Shown in pieces: positions 45,311-53,436 of a DNA stretch of 64,000 nt. Position 1 is the first letter of the stretch. Each line of letters begins with the position of its first letter. The stretch comes from Leptospira_A soteropolitanensis (GTDB lineage: Bacteria; Spirochaetota; Leptospiria; Leptospirales; Leptospiraceae). The stretch lies in NCBI RefSeq assembly GCF_026151335.1, contig NZ_JAMQPP010000011.1; one strand, written 5' to 3'. The notes beneath the pieces were generated by a model. The model was given only the letters and a program-made list of their open reading frames with translations, was not told the DNA's origin and ran no database searches. The position numbers and the translations under genes were made by a program.

Positions 45311-45703
45311 ATGAATACCATTGAATTAAAAGATTTACCTTCTTTAAAAGAATTTTCGATTATCGCCTATAAATGGTTATCTGACACATATCCGAATTTA
45401 GAACGCCTAACAAATTTCGATCCAAGTTCCGAGCTTTCATTCCCAATTCGTTGGAAATCCAAGATGAATGGTGAAGTCTTTGAGTGGGTGGTCTCCGATA
45501 TGGGATCTATCACACTAAGATTAGGTGGGCTTGAAGGAAACCGAAGAAACCCGTCTCCGATTTTTTATTTGAGTTTAAATAAAACAGAAGAAGGGAAGTT
45601 TCACTGGACAGATCCAGAAGGAAATCCAATTCCGTTTCCCGATCCGTCTATTCATGCGGTTATCCAAAATCGCATTCAATTATACATTGATTCAATTTCT
45701 TAG
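45311..45703 (+). CDS. Conserved hypothetical protein
   Basis: A 130-residue cytoplasmic protein with no export signal. Notable stretches are SFPIRWKSKMNGEVFEWVVSDMGSITLRLGGLEG and a C-terminal SIHAVIQNRIQLYIDSI. Mixed alpha/beta composition. No family recognised. It stands alone after mazG (75 bases) and is followed by a bidirectional terminator-like hairpin before lpxD. Confidence 0.7.
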   Translation: MNTIELKDLPSLKEFSIIAYKWLSDTYPNLERLTNFDPSSELSFPIRWKSKMNGEVFEWVVSDMGSITLRLGGLEGNRRNPSPIFYLSLNKTEEGKFHWTDPEGNPIPFPDPSIHAVIQNRIQLYIDSIS

Positions 45704-45744
45704 ATAACAATCGATATACGGTATAATATGCATTTCTAAATAAC

Positions 45745-45770
45745 ACACAGCCTATATTGCAAAGCTGTGT
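45745..45770. terminator. Hairpin between convergent genes
   Basis: ACACAGC (45745-45751) pairs with GCTGTGT (45764-45770) around a 12-base loop, between the stop at 45703 and the lpxD stop at 45786. T-runs are short, so termination strength is uncertain. Confidence 0.5.
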
Positions 45771-45785
45771 CCTATAAAAAAATGT

Positions 45786-46844
45786 TTAAGATTCTTTTGC
45801 CTCAATTCCTACTTTTTTTTCAATGTTTTCAATGCGTTTTAACCATTTGTTTAGATTCACAATGTTTTTGATATTCACACGATACTTTTGAAATTCAGGG
45901 AAGGTGAGCCCTAAGTCCCAACCCACATATACATCTTTTGTTTTCGGCGATGTACGTAGGCTTGATCCACCGGCAATGATAGTCCCTTCAACAAGTGTGA
46001 TATGGTCACTGATGGCACAGGCGCCACCGATAATCACGTGATTTCCTAATGTCACACTTCCTGCAAGACCGGATTGGCCAGCGATAATGACATGGTCTCC
46101 CACCTTACAGTTATGAGCAATATGAACCATATTATCAAACTTACAACCGTTTCCAATCGTTGTATCAGTGAGTGCCCCACGATCTATAGTGCAGTTACTT
46201 CCAACTTCCACATCGTCGCCAATCACAACGCGACCTACTTGTGGTATTTTGTTATGTTTGCCTTCGGCAAAAACAAAACCAAACCCATCCCCACCAAAAC
46301 TAGAATTTCCAAAAACAATAAATCGTTTTCCGATGATGGTATCGTCAAAGAAGACACAGTTTTTTCCAATTCTTGCACCATCTCCAATTTGGACATTGTC
46401 ACCAATTTTGACTCCATCTTCGATGATGCAGTCATTTCCAATAACAGAGTTTTTACCGATAGTTACAAAATGTCCGATATCAGTGTTCGATCCAATTTTC
46501 GCACTAGGATCAATGGCTACCTGTGTGCTATGTTTTCCTGTGGGTTGTTTTTCGGGAAAAAATTGACGAATGATTTTTGCAGTTGCGAGTTCCACTTTAG
46601 GAACTATGATCAACGCTTTTTCTGAAAGGGAGTCAACGATATCAGAAGATACAATGAGTACGGAAGCTTTTGAGGTTTTTGCTTCATTCACAAATGTTTT
46701 CGATGCTACAAAGGAAATATCGTTTGTAGTGGCTAATGAAAGAGAAGTGAGTCCGGTAAAAGATAGAGAAACTATACTTTCTGTATTTTGAAACTTTGCT
46801 TCTGGTAGTAATGATTGGAGCGTAGATAGGTTGAGTGTTTGCAT
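45786..46844 (-). CDS. lpxD: UDP-3-O-acylglucosamine N-acyltransferase
   Basis: A 352-residue LpxD: an N-terminal uridine-binding domain (FVASKTFVNEAKTSKASVLIVSSDI) then a left-handed beta-helix built from hexapeptide repeats (e.g. IGNDCIIEDGVKIGDNVQIG), with VHIAHNCKVG containing the catalytic His, and a C-terminal helix (FPEFQKYRVNIKNIVNLNKWLKRIENIEKK). It adds the second acyl chain to UDP-3-acyl-glucosamine in lipid A synthesis. It is a single gene. The 5' untranslated region can fold over the ribosome-binding site (46849-46880). Confidence 0.95.
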   Translation of the reverse strand: MQTLNLSTLQSLLPEAKFQNTESIVSLSFTGLTSLSLATTNDISFVASKTFVNEAKTSKASVLIVSSDIVDSLSEKALIIVPKVELATAKIIRQFFPEKQPTGKHSTQVAIDPSAKIGSNTDIGHFVTIGKNSVIGNDCIIEDGVKIGDNVQIGDGARIGKNCVFFDDTIIGKRFIVFGNSSFGGDGFGFVFAEGKHNKIPQVGRVVIGDDVEVGSNCTIDRGALTDTTIGNGCKFDNMVHIAHNCKVGDHVIIAGQSGLAGSVTLGNHVIIGGACAISDHITLVEGTIIAGGSSLRTSPKTKDVYVGWDLGLTFPEFQKYRVNIKNIVNLNKWLKRIENIEKKVGIEAKES

Positions 46845-46848
46845 CTCC

Positions 46849-46880
46849 GATTCCTTATCGATGGTTTAAGACAAGGAATC
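46849..46880 (-). promoter_or_regulatory. Hairpin that could cover the lpxD ribosome-binding site
   Basis: On the minus strand GATTCCTT pairs perfectly with AAGGAATC across a 16-base loop, and this is followed by GGAG then ATG at 46844. AAGGA, seven bases before the ATG, is the best Shine-Dalgarno match and is inside the 3' arm. Translation could therefore be controlled by structure, for example by temperature or a binding factor. The stem is short and mostly A-T, so it may melt easily. Confidence 0.55.
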
Positions 46881-46935
46881 AGAGAGGTCAAAGTTTGGCT
46901 AACACTATTAGATAGTCTTAGTCATGATTTTTCTA

Positions 46936-47370
46936 TTAGCCTTCGATTTTATGTGCGATGATGTCATCCAAAGAAAATGAACCAGCACCTTTAATGATCA
47001 GAGGAATCGCCAAACCAAAAGTTAAAAGTTGGTATTCGTATCCACCTTTATCAGCAAAGAAACCGTTTGGTAAATGAACGATTAGTGCAGCAACAGCCAT
47101 AGTGGAAAAAATTCCAAAGGCAGCAAGTCTTGTGAAAAGTCCAAGGATTAAGCCAATTGCGCCAAAGAATTCAGCTATGATGGCAAGAAGGGCAAAGAAG
47201 TACGGAATGCCCAGTGTTCCTGTAAAAAAACCCATTGTTCCTTCGAATCCGTATCCGCCGAAAGCACCTAGAACTTTCTGTGCTCCGTGGGGAAGGATCA
47301 CCAGACCGAGAGTGACACGAAGGATCGTGAGTGTAATGTCTTTGTTTGTTGCAAGTAGTTTATAAAACAT
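46936..47370 (-). CDS. DoxX-family membrane protein
   Basis: A 144-residue DoxX protein with four membrane helices. Typical stretches are ILRVTLGLVILPHGAQKVLGAFGGYGF, FFALLAIIAEFFGAIGLILGLFTRLAA and the final FGLAIPLIIKGAG. DoxX relatives are linked to redox stress and quinone or thiol metabolism; the exact reaction is unknown. It is a single gene whose promoter is overlaid by a perfect palindrome at 47388-47413. Confidence 0.85.
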   Translation of the reverse strand: MFYKLLATNKDITLTILRVTLGLVILPHGAQKVLGAFGGYGFEGTMGFFTGTLGIPYFFALLAIIAEFFGAIGLILGLFTRLAAFGIFSTMAVAALIVHLPNGFFADKGGYEYQLLTFGLAIPLIIKGAGSFSLDDIIAHKIEG

Positions 47371-47387
47371 TGAGAACCTCTTATTGC

Positions 47388-47413
47388 TAAATAGTTTAAT
47401 ATCAAACTATTTA
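47388..47413 (-). promoter_or_regulatory. Perfect palindromic operator upstream of doxX-like gene
   Basis: TAAATAGTTT (47388-47397) and AAACTATTTA (47404-47413) are perfect 10-bp inverted repeats around a six-base centre, ending 18 bases before the DoxX ATG. A -35 TTGACC (47433-47428 on the minus strand) with ATAGTT (47410-47405) 17 bases downstream would put the -10 inside the palindrome. The dyad resembles sites of MarR/HxlR or TetR-type repressors. No such regulator is adjacent. Confidence 0.65.
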
Positions 47414-47452
47414 ATGATGGGGAAACCGGTCAATCTAAAATTTAGAAATTTT

Positions 47453-48094
47453 TCAAGATTTTTCGTAAACGAGAAAGATTTCGTTTCTTTTGGTAAAATG
47501 GTCTTTTAGAACCCAGCCATTTTTATCGAAGTTAGGAAGTTCGGAATTGTGGTCGGCGATCCCTGCCAGTCCCGTTTTTCCGATGATATAAGGAACAATG
47601 GTAAGATAAATTCGATCGACTAGATCGGCCTCTAAAAAAGAAAAATTGAGTTTGGGCCCGCCTTCCAAAAGAACATTTTTGTAACCTTTGCGTTTGAGGA
47701 TTCCTGTGACTTTTTTGGGATCAATGTCATCGGAATCTAAAGCAAAAATCTCAGCCTTGTTTTCTAGGCTCGTTTTGATTTCTTTTAAGTTTGATTTGGT
47801 GCAGATGACTAGTGGTATATGATCCGATTCTTCAAAGACATGTTTGTCAGGGGGTAAAGTGCCCTTTCTTACGAGGATGACTGGCCTTGGATTCAGTGCA
47901 TTAGGTACGGCACGGATTTTTACGATAGGGTTGTCATTGATGATGGAGTTTTTTCCAATGAGGACGGCATCGGATTGGGACCTGTAGATGTCCATTTGGG
48001 TTTTATCATCGCTAGAAGTTAGGCCATACCACCGACCATCCGGTCGGACTACTTTCCCATCCAAGGTCATGGCCATATTGATCGATAATTTCAT
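47453..48094 (-). CDS. RibD C-terminal-type reductase
   Basis: A 213-residue protein starting at ATG 48094 (MKLSINMAMTLDGKVVRPDGRW); the open frame upstream of this start belongs to the overlapping gene in another frame. It is a RibD_C/dihydrofolate-reductase-like domain: SDAVLIGKNSIINDNP, RPVILVRKG and NVLLEGGPKLNFSFLEADLVDRIYLTI, with NADPH-binding and substrate motifs. Riboflavin biosynthesis uses such a reductase, but this one lacks a deaminase domain and could be a pterin or other reductase. It overlaps the ferredoxin-like gene by 4 bases. Confidence 0.85.
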   Translation of the reverse strand: MKLSINMAMTLDGKVVRPDGRWYGLTSSDDKTQMDIYRSQSDAVLIGKNSIINDNPIVKIRAVPNALNPRPVILVRKGTLPPDKHVFEESDHIPLVICTKSNLKEIKTSLENKAEIFALDSDDIDPKKVTGILKRKGYKNVLLEGGPKLNFSFLEADLVDRIYLTIVPYIIGKTGLAGIADHNSELPNFDKNGWVLKDHFTKRNEIFLVYEKS

Positions 48095-48330
48095 GAAATT
48101 TTCCTCCGTGAGAGATTCTGCAATTCGCGCTGGAGGATGTGGTACACTTGCATGGAGCAGGTTCCGCAGCCGGTAGAGGCCCTTGTGGTTTCTCTGATTT
48201 GTTCCATTGTCACGGCGCCCGCATGGATGGCACGGACTAAATCGTCTTCTGTTACCATTCGACATAAACAGACCCTTTTGGGTCTCATTAGGGAATTCAA
48301 ATCGAAAGGATCCATACCTGAACTAATCAT
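48091..48330 (-). CDS. BFD-like [2Fe-2S] protein
   Basis: A 79-residue protein with the bacterioferritin-associated-ferredoxin (BFD) pattern RVCLCRMVTEDDLVRAIHAGAVTMEQIRETTRASTGCGTCSMQVYHIL: four Cys as CxC and CxxC bind a 2Fe-2S cluster. ATG 48330 is chosen; the ATG at 48315, just after AGG, is another candidate, and a TTG at 48390 is unlikely. BFD proteins pass electrons to bacterioferritin or form part of nitrite-reductase-like modules. Its overlap with the reductase suggests it supplies electrons or is redox-coupled to it. Confidence 0.75.
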   Translation of the reverse strand: MISSGMDPFDLNSLMRPKRVCLCRMVTEDDLVRAIHAGAVTMEQIRETTRASTGCGTCSMQVYHILQRELQNLSRRKIS

Positions 48331-48399
48331 TTGACAGATTTGGGAAAGGAAGGGAAACTCTTTAATTACTTTCAACCAAGGAAAATTCAATCAACCTCT

Positions 48400-49755
48400 A
48401 TGTCCAAAGACAAAAACCCGGAAGCCAAAAAGAAAAAAAACCGTGAAATTTTTGGATGGTGTATGTTCGATTTTGCGAACTCCTCCTACACCACCGTCAT
48501 CATCAGTGTCGTTTATTGTGAAATTTTTACGAGACTCGTTGTTCCTGCAGATATGGGATCGGACAGTCCGTACCGATTGGGTAATTCCCTTTGGGCTTGG
48601 GCACTTGCTGCTTCCTATTTATTTGTGGTAGCCACAGGACCTATCTTTGGGGCGATCACGGACTATAGCTCAAAGAAAAAACTATTTCTTTTCCTTAGTT
48701 ACATTGGTTGTGTCGGGGCCACTTTTTTGCTCTATTACGTGGAACCAGGAATGATTTGGCTTGGAATGGTCCTTGTTGCGTTCTCTAACTTTTTCTTTGC
48801 ATCAGGTGAAAATTTTGCATCTAGCTTTTTACCTTTCCTCGGTTCCAAAGAGGATTTAGGTAAAATCTCAGGTTATGCCTGGGGGATTGGATACTTCGGA
48901 GGGATTGGATCTGTAGCCCTTGCCACAACACTTGGCGATTATACCTTAGAGAATTTTCAAAATTTAAAATTAGTTGGGCCTTATACTGCGATTTTCTTTT
49001 TCGTTGCTGCCATTCCAACATTTCTATTCTTAAGAGAACCTCATTTGCCGTTAGGTGTTTCGCACAACGTAAATTATTTTAAAATTGGAAAGGATCGTGT
49101 GGTTCAAACACTAAAGGATGCAAGTCACTTCAAAGATTTGATGATTTATTTGGTCTCATTGTTTTTTACAATGGCAGCCCTTGCGATCGTAATCTCTTTT
49201 GCCTTTATTTATGGATCACAAGAAATTCATATCGAAGCAGAACATAAACAAGCAATGTTTATCTTTATTCAAATTTTTGCCGCTATAGGAGCACTTGCTT
49301 TCGGAGTCATTCAGGATAGTATTGGTGCTAAAAAAACTTTCAACCTAACTCTTGTTCTTTGGCTTGTGACATGTGGATTGATTTATTTTGTCTATGATAT
49401 CACAAATTTTGCAAATGTGACTCTTGGAAAAACTTGGACAGTGCAGTGGGTTTTTGTTTTTATCTCTTCTCTTGCGGGAATGGGACTTGGATCTACCCAA
49501 TCAGCATCACGAGCATTGGTAGGTATATTCAGTCCTGAATCCAAGTCTGGCGAATTTTTTGGAATGTGGGGGCTTTCTGGGAAAATTGCAGCGGCAGCGG
49601 GACTTTTTCTTTTCGGTTATATCCAAACACTAGTAACCCTTAGAAATGCCTTCCTTGTCGTTGCCTTCTTCTATTTTCTATCTCTAATCATTAATCTATT
49701 TGTAAATGAAGAAAGGGGAGTGGAAGCGGCACATCGTTTCCAAGAAAAACCATGA
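48400..49755 (+). CDS. MFS transporter, UMF1 (Atg22-like) family
   Basis: A 451-residue transporter with 12 helices. The N-terminal GWCMFDFANSSYTTVIISVVYCEIF is the signature of the UMF1/Atg22-type MFS branch, which export amino acids or solutes. The start ATG 48400 (MSKDKNPEAKKKK) gives a natural lysine-rich cytoplasmic N-terminus; upstream non-ATG starts are ignored. It overlaps the next small gene by 4 bases. Substrate unknown. Confidence 0.88.
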   Translation: MSKDKNPEAKKKKNREIFGWCMFDFANSSYTTVIISVVYCEIFTRLVVPADMGSDSPYRLGNSLWAWALAASYLFVVATGPIFGAITDYSSKKKLFLFLSYIGCVGATFLLYYVEPGMIWLGMVLVAFSNFFFASGENFASSFLPFLGSKEDLGKISGYAWGIGYFGGIGSVALATTLGDYTLENFQNLKLVGPYTAIFFFVAAIPTFLFLREPHLPLGVSHNVNYFKIGKDRVVQTLKDASHFKDLMIYLVSLFFTMAALAIVISFAFIYGSQEIHIEAEHKQAMFIFIQIFAAIGALAFGVIQDSIGAKKTFNLTLVLWLVTCGLIYFVYDITNFANVTLGKTWTVQWVFVFISSLAGMGLGSTQSASRALVGIFSPESKSGEFFGMWGLSGKIAAAAGLFLFGYIQTLVTLRNAFLVVAFFYFLSLIINLFVNEERGVEAAHRFQEKP

Positions 49756-49979
49756 TAGTCGAAGACGAGGACGATTTTGAATTACACCAGAGCCAAAGAA
49801 ATTTGGCTCTAGCTACCATTGATGAATTAATGTTAACGAAGATGGATTTGTTAGATGCAGAAAAAAAAGTGCCTCGTTTTATAAACAATGCACTTTCGTA
49901 TTTAAAGAGGAAGTATGTGACAGAGGAACAAACGATTTCTCAGCTCCTCATCAGTCGAAGAGAAAAACAACAAACTTAA
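49752..49979 (+). CDS. Small conserved hypothetical protein
   Basis: A 75-residue acidic, helical cytoplasmic protein (MIVEDEDDFELHQSQRNLAL..., ending REKQQT). Its ATG overlaps the transporter stop as ATGA, which favours real translation. No known domain. The stop codon lies inside the strong terminator hairpin. Confidence 0.65.
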   Translation: MIVEDEDDFELHQSQRNLALATIDELMLTKMDLLDAEKKVPRFINNALSYLKRKYVTEEQTISQLLISRREKQQT

Positions 49980-49998
49980 GTTTCAAGTTTGTTGTTTT
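49964..49998. terminator. Bidirectional intrinsic terminator
   Basis: AAAACAACAAACTT (49964-49977) and AAGTTTGTTGTTTT (49985-49998) form a perfect 14-bp stem with a seven-base loop, flanked by T-runs on the plus side and A-runs before it. It lies between the stop at 49979 and the convergent stop at 50006. Confidence 0.85.
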
Positions 49999-50005
49999 AA
50001 ATTTT

Positions 50006-50815
50006 TTAGTTTGTATTGTAATCCAAAATCTTAGTAATCATTTGTTTTTGATCTAACTCGATGTTTCTAAGTTTGAATGCTGTTTGTTTAGAAATTTTTC
50101 GTAACATCTTTTTGTAAGATCTCATGATATGTTTTTGTTTATCATAAGGAAGAGGGTCTTTTTCATCATTGAGAACCATTGCAATGTCTGGTTCTGCTGG
50201 TTGCACAGGGTCATTGGGCCAAATAGTATCAGAAGTGAGAGATCTATAATATTCCAAGCGAATATCCGAGTTTGTATCTAACTTTGCTTCTCCTTTTTCA
50301 TCTTTTTCTGTACCTTCTGATTTAGGAGTTGGGTTTACGAGCCTTCTCATTTCTTTCACGTGGATGGTTCCATCTGCATTCACCCTGCGAAATGTAAGAA
50401 TGATTTTTTCTAAATCGCTAAAATCCTCTTTTGGATAAATATAAGCAACGCCATCATATAAAAATACTGTCGGATAATCAATGTAAGACTGTCCTTGTGG
50501 AAGTTTGATTTCTAAATAAGGTTTACCATCTTTATCTTTTTTATACAATTCTTTATGTTCTTCTGGTGTATGGGCAAGATACTGTGCTGCTGTTTTATCT
50601 ACTCCTAGATCCTGGAGTTTTTTCATCTTACGTAAGTTCCCAATGATGTTTGCGTGTAAGGTATCAATTTCGTTATCACCAAACCCGTTTTTTCGTTGAA
50701 GATCGATTTGTTTTTGGGTCTCACGTTCCTTCAAAGTAGCAGAGGCCGGTTTTTCAGCGTATACAGCCGAAATCCCAAGTAAGAAGAAAAGAGTGATGGA
50801 GAATCGTAGAATCAT
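50006..50815 (-). CDS. Exported hypothetical protein
   Basis: A 269-residue protein with a Sec signal peptide (cleavage near YAEKP). The N-terminal part is helical and charged (KQIDLQRKNGFGDNEIDTLHANIIGNLRKMKKLQDLGV), the middle is beta-rich (YPTVFLYDGVAYIYPKED), and the C-terminus is helical. A Glu/Lys-rich linker lies near 165-180. No known family recognised. It may be periplasmic and structural; this is speculative. It has its own promoter region and is a single gene. Confidence 0.65.
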   Translation of the reverse strand: MILRFSITLFFLLGISAVYAEKPASATLKERETQKQIDLQRKNGFGDNEIDTLHANIIGNLRKMKKLQDLGVDKTAAQYLAHTPEEHKELYKKDKDGKPYLEIKLPQGQSYIDYPTVFLYDGVAYIYPKEDFSDLEKIILTFRRVNADGTIHVKEMRRLVNPTPKSEGTEKDEKGEAKLDTNSDIRLEYYRSLTSDTIWPNDPVQPAEPDIAMVLNDEKDPLPYDKQKHIMRSYKKMLRKISKQTAFKLRNIELDQKQMITKILDYNTN

Positions 50816-50884
50816 GACGTACCTCAGAGATTTCTGTCTTTTATAGTATCGAATCCTACCTTGTCGATTCTTGAATGGACTTAG

Positions 50885-51931
50885 TCAGATTTTTCTTGTG
50901 GAAAAAAAACGCATCAATGATTGGAAAAGGTCCATTTCCGCTTCTTTGGCTTTAGGAATGAGCCCCGAAAGTTGGATGTATCCGTGGATGAGAGAGGAAA
51001 AAAGCCTTTCTTCCACTTTGACCCCTGCTGATAACAAAAGTTTTGCATAGGTTTCTCCCTCTTCGCGTAGAGGATCATAACCGGCTATTCCAATGTATGT
51101 CGGAGGAAGGCCTTTCAGCTCTTTCGAATCAGCCAAAACGGGAGAATTATAATGAAGTAACCTATCTTTTTTGTTGGGTAGGTAATTCTGAATAAACCAA
51201 CGCATAAGAGAACGTGTGAGGACAAAACGTTCTGCAAAAAGTTCATATGTTTCTGATTCTTTGGAAGTATCGAGCATAGGATACAGTAGGGCTTGGTACA
51301 CTGGAACCGGAACTTTGTCTTTTTTGGCCCGTAAACAAAGTGAAGTTGCGAGTAATGCTCCTGCACTATCCCCACAAACGGCAATCGCATTGGGTGAGCC
51401 CCCAAAAAGAAAAACGGTGTTTCGAACATATTGATACGCGAGCCAAACATCATCGTGGGCCGCAGGGTAGGGATGTTCCGGTGCCAAACGGTAATCCACG
51501 GCAATCACGATGCTCTTTGTGTAATGAGACATTTTACGACAAAAATTATCATGGGTCTCTAAATTACCAATGGTGAGACCTCCACCGTGAAAGAAGAGTA
51601 TAGTAGGAAGATTTCTTTTTTGTGGGTTGGCGTTGTAGACTCGGATGGGAATGAAAGAGGCACTAGGAGTGGGAATGAGTTTGTCTTCGATATGAGCAAT
51701 CGGAAATTCCGGCTCATCGAAGATCCGCATTTGATCGCGGTAGTGCCGGCGAGCCTTCTCTGGGCTCATTTGTTCCATTTTGGGTAGGAACCTTGCAATG
51801 TTACAAGCTAAGGCACAATGCGGATCCAATGCATTTGTTTCCGGTTGGCCTGACCTACGAACCAAAGTGGAAATCCAATGTTCTGGTAACGAAAAGACAA
51901 GTTGTGCGACTGATTTTTTGATACCTAACAT
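50885..51931 (-). CDS. HSL-type alpha/beta hydrolase (esterase)
   Basis: A 348-residue hormone-sensitive-lipase-like hydrolase. HGGGLTIGNLETHDNF is the oxyanion motif, GDSAGALLATSL the nucleophile elbow, GYDPLREEGETYA supplies the acid and HGYIQLSG the His. All catalytic residues are present. Such enzymes act on short-chain esters. It is the third gene of the WYL / DUF2779 operon, its start overlapping the previous stop by one base (TAATG). Substrate unknown. Confidence 0.88.
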   Translation of the reverse strand: MLGIKKSVAQLVFSLPEHWISTLVRRSGQPETNALDPHCALACNIARFLPKMEQMSPEKARRHYRDQMRIFDEPEFPIAHIEDKLIPTPSASFIPIRVYNANPQKRNLPTILFFHGGGLTIGNLETHDNFCRKMSHYTKSIVIAVDYRLAPEHPYPAAHDDVWLAYQYVRNTVFLFGGSPNAIAVCGDSAGALLATSLCLRAKKDKVPVPVYQALLYPMLDTSKESETYELFAERFVLTRSLMRWFIQNYLPNKKDRLLHYNSPVLADSKELKGLPPTYIGIAGYDPLREEGETYAKLLLSAGVKVEERLFSSLIHGYIQLSGLIPKAKEAEMDLFQSLMRFFSTRKI

Positions 51932-53436
51932 TAAATAACCGATAATCTTTCTTGTAACATTCTATAGATTAAAAACAAACCGTAACTGTCTAATTTGCAG
52001 TAAGCTTTCAAATCCTCCAGAACACGTTTTTTTTCTTCGGCTGTCACCTGCTTTTTTATTAATCTTAAATATTGGTAGTTAGCATCTTGGCCTTCACGAA
52101 TGGATAGGCTTGTGTGACTTTCTGTACTAAAGCAGGGAAGTATTTCCTTTAATGATGCTTTGCCGTTCTGACCTGGATGGTAGATCCAAAGTTTTTTAAA
52201 TGGCAATGCCAGGTCGATAAACATCGATTTGACTCTCTCCCAGAACTCTAAAAACTCAGGAAAAGCTTCTGCAGACTCCTGAATGATGAGTTTTTCAAAG
52301 AAATCGTTAAAAGAAAAGATTGTGATCCCTGGTGGTAGATCCTTTTGCAATTGGGACATAATAGAAATACGGGGATCAGAGCCTACATCTTCATGTAGAT
52401 AGGTCTTATGTGTTAAATGATCATTTTCAGAATCCCAAATATGTAAGGAATATAAGTAAGGAATGTGTTGAAAGGGTCTTGTTTGAGGATATAGAGGAAT
52501 GTAAGGGTTGATTGATTCAAAATCTAAAAAAGCAACAGATTTTGTCGCATTAGATAAATACGTTTCGAACGATTTTCGATCAAAGTATATATTTCCGGTG
52601 ATATGAGCTTCTTTTTGTATCTTTTGGATGGGCGAAAGTTCAGAATCGGGTACAGATTCGTACGAATCGTACCCTGAGGCAAACCACTGTTTTGCTAATT
52701 CGGAGCTGTCCCGAAAATCGAAGATCTCTTTGGCATTTTCTTTTCCTTTTGCACAATGACTTGGAGACAAACAGATTTTTAAGGAACGACAACTCGGCTG
52801 AGCCTCTAAAAAGGAATACTGTACGGATTGTCCGTTTGTTCTTTCTAGTTCCTCTAGGAATGATCTCCATTCTTCATCCCTCGTCCCCATCTCAGAATCC
52901 ATACGAGGTGTGATATCTTCTATGAGTAGGTAATCTTCTGGTTTTATCGAACCTCCAGGATAAACAAATTTTGTTTGGATGCGAATGAGTTTGTAGCCAA
53001 GAATCCGAAGTGACATTCCTTCTGCCACTTGTTTGTAAAAATAAAAAGAACGAAGAATGTCTTGTTTGATGGAACCAATTGGCCGAAAATCCCAGAGAAA
53101 CCAACCGTCACGTTCGCAGTCGTATTCTAAAAACTCCACTGTGGAAACAAATTCTTTAAAACGAAGATGGGCATGGAAAATCGATTTCTTTTTAAGAATC
53201 AAACTCTCCGTTTTTTGAAAACTTTCTTCTTTATCTAGCGTTTTATCGATGGAGGTTACATCACTAAATTGGTTTCTGCAGAGTTGGAGGAAATCTCCCC
53301 ATTCCAGATAACCGCCATAAGACGCAGAGGAAGGTTTGGGAACCATTCCTTCTCTTATTAAATGAAAAGCATTATTACATCTTAAGTATTGTAAATACTG
53401 AGATTTGGTGATTGTAGTAACTTCTTTATCAAACAA
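51931..53436 (-). CDS. DUF2779 putative nuclease (Cas4-like plus DEDD exonuclease)
   Basis: A 501-residue protein. N-terminal ITKSQYLQYLRCNNAFHLIREG resembles the RecB/Cas4-type nuclease start with an early Cys; further Cys (SCRSLKICLSPSHC) could help form an iron-sulfur cluster. The C-terminal DUF2779 part has SVAFLDFESINPYIPLYPQTRPFQHIPYLYSLH (motif I DxE), FSFNDFFEKLI, and AYCKLDSYGLFLIYRML (motif III Asp), consistent with a DEDD-type exonuclease. It is the second gene in an operon after a WYL regulator, overlapping by 8 bases. Confidence 0.82.
   Translation of the reverse strand: MFDKEVTTITKSQYLQYLRCNNAFHLIREGMVPKPSSASYGGYLEWGDFLQLCRNQFSDVTSIDKTLDKEESFQKTESLILKKKSIFHAHLRFKEFVSTVEFLEYDCERDGWFLWDFRPIGSIKQDILRSFYFYKQVAEGMSLRILGYKLIRIQTKFVYPGGSIKPEDYLLIEDITPRMDSEMGTRDEEWRSFLEELERTNGQSVQYSFLEAQPSCRSLKICLSPSHCAKGKENAKEIFDFRDSSELAKQWFASGYDSYESVPDSELSPIQKIQKEAHITGNIYFDRKSFETYLSNATKSVAFLDFESINPYIPLYPQTRPFQHIPYLYSLHIWDSENDHLTHKTYLHEDVGSDPRISIMSQLQKDLPPGITIFSFNDFFEKLIIQESAEAFPEFLEFWERVKSMFIDLALPFKKLWIYHPGQNGKASLKEILPCFSTESHTSLSIREGQDANYQYLRLIKKQVTAEEKKRVLEDLKAYCKLDSYGLFLIYRMLQERLSVI

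Noticed and set aside
46893..46918. Imperfect dyad after the doxX-like gene
   Set aside because: Only 8 of 10 positions pair and there is no clear T-run, so neither terminator nor operator is supported.
48094..48265. N-terminal extension of the RibD-C reductase
   Set aside because: The added residues are the shadow of the overlapping BFD-like gene; MKLSINMAMTLDGKVV is the natural start.
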